The position numbers were made by a program, and so were the translations under genes. Positions 1 through 5,477 of a stretch of 5,477 nt of DNA are shown piece by piece (the first letter of the stretch is position 1; every line of letters starts with the position of its first letter). Origin of the DNA: an uncultured Fastidiosipila sp. (GTDB lineage Bacteria > Bacillota > Clostridia > Saccharofermentanales > Fastidiosipilaceae). The DNA lies in NCBI GenBank assembly GCA_938014865.1, contig CALLQJ010000290.1:1-5477 (forward strand), written 5' to 3'. Below the pieces are notes generated by a model. It was not told the DNA's origin. It did no database searches and saw only the letters and a list, made by a program, of their open reading frames with translations.

Positions 1-918
1 GGCCTCCTCGAGCTCGGCGAACAGCTCTGCGGCGTCGGCGAGTCCGGTTTCGGCAGATCCGTATATGGCTTGTTCGTGCTAGAGCGTATGGACGGCAACG
101 GCTGGATTGAAGACGGACAGATCATCTTTAACGGACGGGATATTACCCACCTTCCGCTGCGGGAAATGTATAAAGTGCGCGGCAACGCCATCTCGATGAT
201 TTTCCAGGAACCGATGACCAGTCTGAATCCGGTCTTTTCGGTTGAACAGCAGGTCGGCGAGTCCTTTATGCTCCATCAGAACATGGGCAAGAAGGAAGCG
301 CGGGAAAGAGTGGTGGACATGCTGGCCGACGTTAAAATTCCTAATCCGCAGATCGTAGCGAAGCAGTATCCCCACCAGCTTTCCGGCGGAATGCGCCAGC
401 GGGTCATGATCGCTATGGCCCTGGCCTGTCAGCCGCAGCTTCTGATTGCGGATGAACCGACCACGGCGCTGGACGTGACGATTCAGGCGCAGATTCTGCG
501 CTTGATGCGTGAGCTTCAGGAAGAAAAAGGGACGGCTATCCTCTTTATTACCCACGATCTGGGCGTAATTAATCAGATGGCGGACCAGGTGGCGGTTATG
601 TACTGCGGCCAGGTGGTGGAACTCGCACCGACCCGGACGATTTTTGCCAAGGCGACAGAGCATTCCCATCCTTATACGGAAGGCTTGCTCCAGTCGATTC
701 CGCGTCTGAATACACCGCCGGATTATAAGCTTGAGCCGATTCCCGGCGCTGTTCCTCACCCCCTGAATCTGCCGAAAGGCTGTAAATTTGCGCCGCGCTG
801 CAAGTATGCAACGGAGCGCTGCAAAGAAGAGGAACCGGAGCTTACGAGGATTTCCGATACTCAGACGATCCGCTGCTTCTATCCGAATAAGGAGGAACGC
901 AATGAACAAGGAAAATAA
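1..918 (+). CDS. oppD: Oligopeptide/dipeptide ABC importer ATP-binding protein, OppD/DppD type (5' partial)
   Basis: One of two cytoplasmic ATPase subunits that power a peptide importer of the Opp/Dpp family. The reading frame is open from base 1, so 305 residues are visible and roughly 30 N-terminal residues are missing; the TTG at 70 is internal. Counting from base 1, visible motifs are Walker A GESGFGRS (13-20), Q-loop IFQEP (Q69), signature LSGGMRQR (127-134), Walker B LLIADEP (147-153), H-loop FITHD (H185) and the C-terminal oligopeptide-transporter domain with HPYTEGLL (223-230). Four cysteines (261, 267, 274, 292) match the pattern that binds a [4Fe-4S] cluster in DppD-type proteins. 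Walker A is odd: arginine stands where the ATP-binding lysine is expected, and neighbouring residues are also unusual. The gene overlaps oppF by 17 bp, so the two are cotranscribed. The Opp versus Dpp substrate cannot be decided from the ATPase, and nickel or another small solute is possible. Confidence 0.93.
   Translation, partial: GLLELGEQLCGVGESGFGRSVYGLFVLERMDGNGWIEDGQIIFNGRDITHLPLREMYKVRGNAISMIFQEPMTSLNPVFSVEQQVGESFMLHQNMGKKEARERVVDMLADVKIPNPQIVAKQYPHQLSGGMRQRVMIAMALACQPQLLIADEPTTALDVTIQAQILRLMRELQEEKGTAILFITHDLGVINQMADQVAVMYCGQVVELAPTRTIFAKATEHSHPYTEGLLQSIPRLNTPPDYKLEPIPGAVPHPLNLPKGCKFAPRCKYATERCKEEEPELTRISDTQTIRCFYPNKEERNEQGK
889..895 (+). promoter_or_regulatory. Ribosome binding site of oppF
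   Basis: AAGGAGG lies 6 nt before the ATG at 902 and inside the last codons of oppD. It fixes the oppF start at 902. The same frame is open back to 788, but the extra residues have no family match and overlap oppD deeply. Confidence 0.85.
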
Positions 919-2476
919 AAAACCTTTATTTAAGCTGCATAACCTGAAACAATGGTTCCCGCTTAAGAAAAAAGGTCTTTATGTAAAGGCGAATGACGGG
1001 ATTGACCTGACGATTTATGAAGGGGAGACCCTGGGCCTGGTCGGAGAATCCGGCTGCGGAAAATCGACCTTGGGCCGTACGCTTCTGCAGCTTTATGAGC
1101 AGACCGACGGCCGGACCATGTATTACGGCCGCAGTCTGACGGATGTAGCGCCGCGCTATATGAAAGACAGCATCAAAAGCTTTTACAAAATGCGCCGGGA
1201 GCTTGAAGAGCTCACAAAAGAACTTGAGAAGTCGGAAGCGGACTACGCCAAGCTGGATGAGAAAGAACAATATAAACAGCACAATGTGATTGCTGAAAAA
1301 CGGCGCAATCAAAGAAATGCTTATCTGAACCTGACCAATCTTTTCGGCGGCTTCATTACGCTGGATTCGCCTGATCCTGTCCTGGAGCTTTACGGCGAAC
1401 TTTATGAGCATGCCAAGGCGCGCCGTGATGTAAACCGCAAGCTGCAGGATAACAAGGTTGAATTAGAAGATGCACATTTTCAGCAGCAAGAAGGAAAAAA
1501 CCGCACCCGCAAAATAGAAAAGGAAGAGGCACGCCGCGCGGAACTGGAAAAAAAGCTTGCCGGCTATGATGCGAAAATCAAGGAGCTGGAAGCTGAAATT
1601 CAGGCTTTGCGTGAGCCGCATCTTAAGGATCCCGAATTTATGAAGGCTGAGGCCAATCGCGATGACGGGATTGACTTAGCGAGGCTGACCTATGAAGAAA
1701 TGCGGCACCTTCGTGTCGACATGCAGCTGATTTTCCAGGATCCTTATTCATCGCTGGACAGCCGCATGACCGTCGGACAGATTATCGGCGAGGGCATGCT
1801 GGCGCATAATTTCTTTAAACGCAATGATGAGCGCATGAAAAAGGAAGTGCTCAGGGTTATGGATGACTGCGGGCTGGCCCCTTATTTCCTCCATCGCTAC
1901 CCGCATCAGTTCTCCGGCGGACAGCGGCAGCGTATCGGTATTGCCCGTTCTCTGGCCATGAATCCGAAGTTTGTGGTCTGTGACGAGGCGGTTTCGGCCC
2001 TGGACGTTTCGATCCAGTCGCAGATCATCAATCTGCTCAAAGATCTCAAAGATCAGCAGCATCTGACCTATCTCTTCATCACCCATGACCTTTCGGTTGT
2101 TAAATACATCTCGGATCGTATTGCCGTTATGTACCTGGGTGTCATTGTCGAGTTAAGTGAAAGTCAGAAGATCTTTGACCGGCCCATGCACCCCTACACG
2201 GAAGCCTTGATTTCCGCCATTCCGCAGGCTGAAGAAGATGCCAGCCGTGATCTGGTGGTCTTAGAAGGCGATATTCCTTCGCCGGTCAACGCACCTAAGG
2301 GCTGCAAGTTCCATACGCGCTGCAAATACGCGCAGGAAAAATGCCGCCATGTGGTTCCGGAAATGCGTGAATTATCGGAAGGACATTATGTGGCCTGTCA
2401 CTACCCCTTGAATACGGAGGAATCTCTGAAACAGGATACGGGAGAGGAAGAAGCGGCAGAACAGACTGCCGTTTAA
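902..2476 (+). CDS. oppF: Oligopeptide/dipeptide ABC importer ATP-binding protein, OppF/DppF type, with long coiled-coil insertion
   Basis: Second ATPase subunit of the peptide importer, expected to pair with the upstream OppD at the inner face of the membrane. The protein is 524 residues, against about 310-340 for a usual OppF. All ATPase motifs are intact: Walker A GESGCGKST (48-56), Q-loop IFQDP (Q279), signature FSGGQRQR (337-344), Walker B FVVCDEA (357-363) and H-loop FITHD (H395). The oligopeptide-transporter C-terminal domain follows, with HPYTEALI (430-437) and four cysteines (468, 474, 481, 499) that fit a [4Fe-4S] site. The extra length is about 180 residues (about 82-260) between Walker A and the Q-loop. 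It is rich in Glu, Lys, Arg and Gln and reads as two long helices joined by a short GGFITLDSPDP turn. The ATG at 902 is chosen for its ribosome binding site and the family-typical N-terminus. The C-terminus ends in an acidic tail (about 505-520). Family assignment is secure; the role of the insertion is unknown. Confidence 0.95.
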   Translation: MNKENKKPLFKLHNLKQWFPLKKKGLYVKANDGIDLTIYEGETLGLVGESGCGKSTLGRTLLQLYEQTDGRTMYYGRSLTDVAPRYMKDSIKSFYKMRRELEELTKELEKSEADYAKLDEKEQYKQHNVIAEKRRNQRNAYLNLTNLFGGFITLDSPDPVLELYGELYEHAKARRDVNRKLQDNKVELEDAHFQQQEGKNRTRKIEKEEARRAELEKKLAGYDAKIKELEAEIQALREPHLKDPEFMKAEANRDDGIDLARLTYEEMRHLRVDMQLIFQDPYSSLDSRMTVGQIIGEGMLAHNFFKRNDERMKKEVLRVMDDCGLAPYFLHRYPHQFSGGQRQRIGIARSLAMNPKFVVCDEAVSALDVSIQSQIINLLKDLKDQQHLTYLFITHDLSVVKYISDRIAVMYLGVIVELSESQKIFDRPMHPYTEALISAIPQAEEDASRDLVVLEGDIPSPVNAPKGCKFHTRCKYAQEKCRHVVPEMRELSEGHYVACHYPLNTEESLKQDTGEEEAAEQTAV

Positions 2477-2495
2477 GGCAGATTCTCCCGCCCGG

Positions 2496-2502
2496 AAAGG
2501 AA
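2496..2502 (+). promoter_or_regulatory. Ribosome binding site of the small membrane-protein gene
   Basis: AAAGGAAG-like sequence with AGGA ending 5 nt before the ATG at 2507. It supports the short ORF as a translated gene rather than a chance open frame. Confidence 0.6.
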
Positions 2503-2506
2503 GCAG

Positions 2507-2716
2507 ATGCTTTTACAGAATCGGATTGACAGAATTTATAAACAGCAGGCAGAGGATACACAGTCACGGCCGCGCGTTTCAGATCAGGATGAGATTTATC
2601 TTGAGAAGGGCGACTTCGGGGCGATGTGGCTGGCCGGTATTCAAATGATCCTGCTCCCGGCGCTCCTTGTGCTTCTGGCCATGGTGGGGATCGGATTGCT
2701 TATTTTCTATATCTGA
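2507..2716 (+). CDS. Small single-pass membrane protein, unknown function
   Basis: I do not recognise this 69-residue protein. Residues 1-39 are polar and charged (several Gln, Asp, Arg and Lys), with a short acidic stretch DQDEIYLEKGD (26-36). Residues about 40-68 form one strongly hydrophobic segment (WLAGIQMILLPALLVLLAMV, then GIGLLIFY), and the protein stops immediately after it. This layout resembles a tail-anchored protein with its N-terminus in the cytoplasm; the orientation is inferred. It starts 30 bp after the oppF stop, has a reasonable ribosome binding site, and is the last gene before the operon terminator. It is therefore probably cotranscribed with the peptide importer and could be an accessory or stabilising subunit, but nothing in the sequence proves that. 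The antisense frame over its start has no supporting signal. Confidence 0.7.
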   Translation: MLLQNRIDRIYKQQAEDTQSRPRVSDQDEIYLEKGDFGAMWLAGIQMILLPALLVLLAMVGIGLLIFYI

Positions 2717-2744
2717 GTTCCGGCCGGGGAAAAAGAGAATGAAG

Positions 2745-2781
2745 AAAAAGCTGCACTCCTGATCAAGGATGCAGCTTTTTT
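2745..2781. terminator. Bidirectional intrinsic terminator between convergent operons
   Basis: A perfect 11-bp inverted repeat (AAAAAGCTGCA at 2745-2755, TGCAGCTTTTT at 2770-2780) encloses a loop in which TCCT (2757-2760) can pair with AGGA (2766-2769). The result is a stem of about 15 bp with one bulged C and a GATCA loop. A run of six T follows on the plus strand, and the A-run on the left gives a T-run on the minus strand. It sits 28 nt after the small membrane-protein gene and about 38 nt beyond the end of the minus-strand hydrolase gene. It can therefore end transcription from both sides. Confidence 0.88.
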
Positions 2782-2818
2782 ATTGAAGGCAATGTCCGGG
2801 AAAATTCGATTTTTCCGC

Positions 2819-3439
2819 TTAATCCAAAGTGCGCAGCACGGCCCGGGCAGGCGCCGCTTCCCGGCCTTTTAAATAAAGCGGAAGCGCGATGATCTCGTAG
2901 CGCCCTTCGGGCACCTCCGCGAGGCGGACGTCTTCCAGGACCCCGATGCCCGCGCCCAGGATAATGCTGTGCACCCTATGTTCCGGGTCGCCGCGTTCAA
3001 TGCTCATGGCGTCAATGGCCAGAGAACGGATGCCGATGTCCCGGAGATATTCTGCCGCCGACGGATTCAGGCAGATGAATTCGGGATTGTAATCGTCTTC
3101 AAAGGAATTGCGGGTTTTGATTACGATGCGTTCGCCCGGCTTGATCTCAAAGTCTTTGAGGTCCGCCGCTTCGATGCGCCGCTCCAGAAAGCTGAGGTCC
3201 AGCAGTCGGCAGGGGCCTAAAAAATCTTCCAAGTCCAATGTTTCGACAGCACCGCCGCCGTCGACCATGTGCAGAGGTGCATCAAAGTGGGTGCCGCTGT
3301 GCAGATTTGTTTTGTAGTTGGATTCGTTGTAATTGTCTTCCGGATAAACGGCGATCCATTTAAATGCAGGCTTCTTGATTGTTTTGTTTTTATAGACGGC
3401 CATCTCTTCCGTGACCGGCCGGCTGATATCATAAATCAT
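2819..3439 (-). CDS. Cyclase/kynurenine formamidase-family metal-dependent hydrolase
   Basis: A 206-residue protein of the cyclase family (Pfam Cyclase), which includes KynB-type arylformamidases, isatin hydrolase and many uncharacterised members that hydrolyse amide, lactam or ester bonds with a bound divalent metal. The family signature is present as HSGTHFDAPLH (47-57). H47, H51 and D53 are the expected metal ligands and H57 a likely catalytic histidine. A second motif, HSIILGAGIGVLED (157-170), supplies H157 and E169, the remaining expected ligands. The DAMSIE segment (143-148) sits where relatives have a DAxS-type motif. Length is normal for the family and there is no signal peptide, so it is probably cytoplasmic. 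No other tryptophan-degradation gene is present, so naming it KynB would be unsafe. It follows zwf by 39 nt on the same strand and is the last gene of the gnd-zwf group, so a substrate linked to sugar-phosphate metabolism is possible. Its true substrate is unknown. Confidence 0.88.
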   Translation of the reverse strand: MIYDISRPVTEEMAVYKNKTIKKPAFKWIAVYPEDNYNESNYKTNLHSGTHFDAPLHMVDGGGAVETLDLEDFLGPCRLLDLSFLERRIEAADLKDFEIKPGERIVIKTRNSFEDDYNPEFICLNPSAAEYLRDIGIRSLAIDAMSIERGDPEHRVHSIILGAGIGVLEDVRLAEVPEGRYEIIALPLYLKGREAAPARAVLRTLD

Positions 3440-3448
3440 CTTCTCTTG

Positions 3449-3454
3449 TCCTTT
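3449..3454 (-). promoter_or_regulatory. Ribosome binding site of the cyclase-family gene
   Basis: On the minus strand AAAGGA lies 9 nt before the ATG at 3439, within the short gap after zwf. It supports the chosen start; no separate promoter is evident in this gap. Confidence 0.65.
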
Positions 3455-3463
3455 CCGGGATCA

Positions 3464-3480
3464 AAGCCTCAGGAAGGCTT
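3464..3480 (-). other. Small hairpin at the zwf stop codon
   Basis: Inverted repeat AAGCCT / AGGCTT (3464-3469 and 3475-3480) with a 5-nt loop. It overlaps the zwf stop codon and lies about 10 nt before the ribosome binding site of the next gene. The stem is only 6 bp and is followed by just three T, so it is too weak to call a terminator. It could slow decay or modulate readthrough between zwf and the hydrolase gene, or be chance. Confidence 0.3.
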
Positions 3481-4903
3481 AAATCAAAGTATCGGTTTCG
3501 TTTTCCCAGCGGCGGCCGCTTTCAGCGAGCAGGGCATCGGCATTTCCCGGTCCCCAGCTGCCGCGCGGATACACTTCGGGGACGAGACCTTCTTCCTCTT
3601 TTAACTGCCGCAGCTGATGCATCCATTCCCAGCTGCTTTCGATCTGCTGCCAGGGCGTGAAATATTCTTTTTGGCCCCGGCAGGCGGCCAGGAGGAGTCG
3701 CTCATAGGCCTCGGGCGTATTGCTGTGTGCTTCGATATTGCAGCTCTGGCAGAAATCCATGCTGACCTTCTCAATTTCATTCCGGCTGCCCGGCTTTTTG
3801 ATATTAAAGCTCAGGCGGATGCCTTCCTGCGGCTGGATTTCAATATGCAGAATATTCTGCGGACTCTTTTCGGAAAATTGCTTAAACTTGACCGTGACAT
3901 AGGTTTTGCGCTCTTTTAAGGCCTTGCCGCTCCGAAGATAAAACGGCACGCCTTCCCAGCGCGGATTGTCGATCAGCACCTTGACGGCCGCATAGCTTTC
4001 GGTCGTGCTGTCCGGAGCGACATCCTTGCTTTCCCGGTAGCCTTCATACTGCCCGAGGGCCAGCTGAGAGGAGGCGGGCGCTTCCGGCGGGCGGAGGGCC
4101 TGCAGGAGGTTTTCCTGTGCGGCCGTAAAAGCGGGACTGTCCGGATCGGCCGTATCCTCCATGGCTATGATCGTCAGGACCTGAAAAAGATGCCCCTGGA
4201 TCATGTCTTTCAGGGCACCGGCGTCGTCATAATAGGCGCCGCGATTGCCGATATCAATCGATTCCAGGGCGGAAATCTCCACGGAGTCAATATAATCCTT
4301 GTTCCAGGCCGCTTTAAAGAGCGCATTGGCGCGGCGGATGGTCGCAATATTCAAGACCATTTCCTTGCCGAGATAATGATCAATATGATAGACCTGATCC
4401 TCGCCAAAGGCCGAAGAAAGCTTCTCGCTGATCGCGCGGGCCTGTTCGAGGTCCTCGCCGAAGGGCTTTTCGATCACGACGCGGCAGATCCCCTGCAGGC
4501 AGCCCGTACTGAGCAGATTATCCGTAATAACGGGGAAAAGCCCGGGCGCCACGGCATAGTAGAAAATGTGACGTATCTTTTCGCGGCTTCCCGAAAACTT
4601 TTCATAATAGCTGAAGAGCCGGTTATAATCTTCCGCCTTGGTGAAATCCACCCTCAGGTAGTCGACGTAGTCCGAAAACTCGGCAAACGATGCATCCGTG
4701 ACGGGGAAGCGGGCAAATTCCCGGACCCAGTCTTCGATCTCGCTAAGGTATTTTTCCTTGTCCCAGTCACGGCGTCCCAAGGCCAGAAAGCAGGTGTTTT
4801 CCCCGAGCAGTCCCCGGGCGAATAAATTGTAAAAGGCCGGCATCAGCTTGCGGTAGGAAAGATCCCCCGTGCCGCCGAAAATGGTATAGACAACGTTATC
4901 CAT
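3479..4903 (-). CDS. zwf: Glucose-6-phosphate 1-dehydrogenase
   Basis: Oxidises glucose 6-phosphate to 6-phosphogluconolactone with reduction of NAD(P)+, the first step of the oxidative pentose phosphate pathway, in the cytoplasm. At 474 residues it is close to the usual 480-490. The N-terminal Rossmann domain opens with GGTGDLSYRKL (10-20), the coenzyme-binding motif. R44 and R45 lie where NADP-using relatives carry an arginine, and T12 matches a NADP-contacting threonine, so NADP+ use is likely but inferred. The substrate signatures are EKPFG (145-149) and HIDHYLGKE (173-181), with D175, H176 and K180 as expected active-site residues. H238 matches the catalytic base, but is preceded by Gly instead of the usual Asn (QGH rather than QNH). 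YLRSGKAL (322-329) matches the usual RTGK-type substrate-binding segment. The start at 4903 gives a normal N-terminus and lies 3 nt after the gnd stop, which indicates a gnd-zwf operon with probable translational coupling. Confidence 0.97.
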   Translation of the reverse strand: MDNVVYTIFGGTGDLSYRKLMPAFYNLFARGLLGENTCFLALGRRDWDKEKYLSEIEDWVREFARFPVTDASFAEFSDYVDYLRVDFTKAEDYNRLFSYYEKFSGSREKIRHIFYYAVAPGLFPVITDNLLSTGCLQGICRVVIEKPFGEDLEQARAISEKLSSAFGEDQVYHIDHYLGKEMVLNIATIRRANALFKAAWNKDYIDSVEISALESIDIGNRGAYYDDAGALKDMIQGHLFQVLTIIAMEDTADPDSPAFTAAQENLLQALRPPEAPASSQLALGQYEGYRESKDVAPDSTTESYAAVKVLIDNPRWEGVPFYLRSGKALKERKTYVTVKFKQFSEKSPQNILHIEIQPQEGIRLSFNIKKPGSRNEIEKVSMDFCQSCNIEAHSNTPEAYERLLLAACRGQKEYFTPWQQIESSWEWMHQLRQLKEEEGLVPEVYPRGSWGPGNADALLAESGRRWENETDTLI

Positions 4904-4906
4904 GCT

Positions 4907-5476
4907 CTATGCCTCTTCTTCCTGCGGCCACTCATGATGATAAATCCCCTCGGCGTCCGTGCGCTGGAAGGTATGAGCGCCGAAATAATCGCGCTGTGCC
5001 TGGATCATTGCGGCCGAACTCCGCTTCGTGCGAAGCTGGTCATAGTAGCTTAGAGCCGCCGCAAAGGCCGGCACCGGCTGTCCGCTGAGTGCAGCGGCTG
5101 AAACCAGACGGCGCAGCGGTTTTATTCCGCGTGTCAGGACCTCGGCAAAATTTTCCGTCAGCAGCAGATTTTCAAGCTCCGGATCCCGGGCGTAAGCTTC
5201 CATAATCGGAGTCAGCAGGGCGGAACGGATGATGCAGCCTTCGCGGAAGGTGGCGGCGATTGCCTTATAGTCCAGGCCCCAGCCGTATTCCCGGGAGGCG
5301 GCCCTGTACAGAGCAAAGCCCTGGGCATAAGCGATGGTGCGGGCCAGGAGGAAGGCGTCTGCCAGCTCTTCATCGCTCAAAGGCGCAGCCTCTTCGTCCG
5401 GAATGCCCGCGGGAAGAAGCTCGCTTGCTTTCACGCGCAGCCCCTTATCCTCACTGATATAGCGGGCGTTCAGGCC
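4907..5476 (-). CDS. gnd: 6-phosphogluconate dehydrogenase, decarboxylating (C-terminal part, 5' truncated by window edge)
   Basis: Converts 6-phosphogluconate to ribulose 5-phosphate and CO2 with formation of NAD(P)H, the third step of the oxidative pentose phosphate pathway. Only the last 189 residues are here, about 40% of a usual 470-residue enzyme; the frame is open to the right edge. The visible part is the all-helical C-terminal domain. It has the conserved FREGCIIRS segment (fragment residues about 77-85), then DPELENLLL, then PVPAFAAALSYYDQLR, and the signature AQRDYFGAHTF (about 160-170). The Arg and His in that last motif (fragment R162, H168) match residues that reach the 6-phosphogluconate site of the partner subunit in the known dimer. 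The tail ends in HHEWPQEEEA. The Rossmann domain and catalytic Lys/Glu are outside the window, so coenzyme preference cannot be judged. The GTG at 5434 is an internal valine, not a start. zwf begins 3 nt after its TAG stop. Confidence 0.96.
   Translation of the reverse strand, partial: GLNARYISEDKGLRVKASELLPAGIPDEEAAPLSDEELADAFLLARTIAYAQGFALYRAASREYGWGLDYKAIAATFREGCIIRSALLTPIMEAYARDPELENLLLTENFAEVLTRGIKPLRRLVSAAALSGQPVPAFAAALSYYDQLRTKRSSAAMIQAQRDYFGAHTFQRTDAEGIYHHEWPQEEEA
4912..4917 (-). promoter_or_regulatory. Ribosome binding site of zwf inside the gnd 3' end
   Basis: On the minus strand AAGAGG lies 8 nt before the zwf ATG and within the last codons of gnd (the Glu-rich tail). Ribosomes ending gnd would be placed at the zwf start, which supports translational coupling. 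Confidence 0.6.
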
Positions 5477-5477
5477 G

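Noticed and set aside
70..72. TTG at 70 as the start of oppD
   Set aside because: The frame is open back to base 1 and encodes a recognisable Walker A region upstream, so the gene begins outside the window.
788..901. An upstream in-frame start for oppF at 788
   Set aside because: The added residues are Arg/Ser-rich with no family match and overlap oppD by over 130 bp. The AAGGAGG before 902 decides the start.
79..909. A 276-residue open frame on the minus strand, antisense to oppD
   Set aside because: It mirrors the well-supported oppD frame, has no family motif and no ribosome binding site. Long antisense frames are common over genes with this codon usage.
2799..2816. A GGAAAA / TTTTCC inverted repeat just past the hydrolase stop codon
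   Set aside because: It has only six pairs, four of them A-T, with no T-run after the stem. The much stronger hairpin at 2745-2781 explains termination.
3269..3604. A 111-residue plus-strand open frame across the zwf-hydrolase junction
   Set aside because: It is antisense to two confident genes and their intergenic gap, and has no supporting translation signal or family resemblance.
4190..4825. A 211-residue plus-strand open frame inside zwf
   Set aside because: It is antisense to a fully motif-supported zwf and has no recognisable domain or ribosome binding site.
5432..5434. GTG at 5434 as the start of a short separate protein
   Set aside because: The frame continues to the right edge with residues typical of the 6-phosphogluconate dehydrogenase C-terminal domain, so this is an internal valine.
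1..5477. A possible hidden defence system, mobile element, CRISPR array or RNA gene
   Set aside because: Nearly all bases are in identified genes. No transposase, long repeat, spaced direct repeats, tRNA-like fold or riboswitch-like leader was seen.

Overview
The window is a compact bacterial chromosomal segment with two convergent gene groups and almost no spare DNA. Strong AGGAGG-like ribosome binding sites, the peptide-transporter ATPase architecture and the gene style suggest a Bacillota (Firmicutes) species, probably anaerobic and host-associated. By eye the G+C is a little above 50%. I cannot place it further from the sequence alone.

Left half, plus strand: the distal end of an oligopeptide/dipeptide (Opp/Dpp) ABC importer operon. 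An oppD/dppD-type ATPase gene (5' end outside the window) overlaps an oppF/dppF-type ATPase gene by 17 bp. A short ORF for a 69-residue protein with one C-terminal membrane segment follows 30 bp later. The substrate-binding protein and the two permease genes would be expected upstream, outside the window. The operon ends at a strong hairpin with T-tracts on both sides (about 2745-2781).

Right half, minus strand: three closely packed genes read right to left. These are the C-terminal part of gnd (6-phosphogluconate dehydrogenase, running off the right edge), zwf (glucose-6-phosphate dehydrogenase) starting 3 nt after the gnd stop, and a cyclase/kynurenine-formamidase-family metal hydrolase starting 39 nt after the zwf stop. 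gnd and zwf are the two NADPH-forming dehydrogenases of the oxidative pentose phosphate pathway. The hydrolase's substrate is unknown. Its position next to zwf raises the untested idea that it supplies the missing lactonase step or acts on a related metabolite.

Most of the window is ordinary housekeeping and transport. The points worth a second look are a roughly 180-residue predicted coiled-coil insertion inside the OppF nucleotide-binding domain, an atypical Walker A in OppD at the window edge (possibly sequence error), the unrecognised small membrane protein, and the hydrolase attached to the gnd-zwf operon. I saw no mobile element, CRISPR array, RNA gene or defence system.
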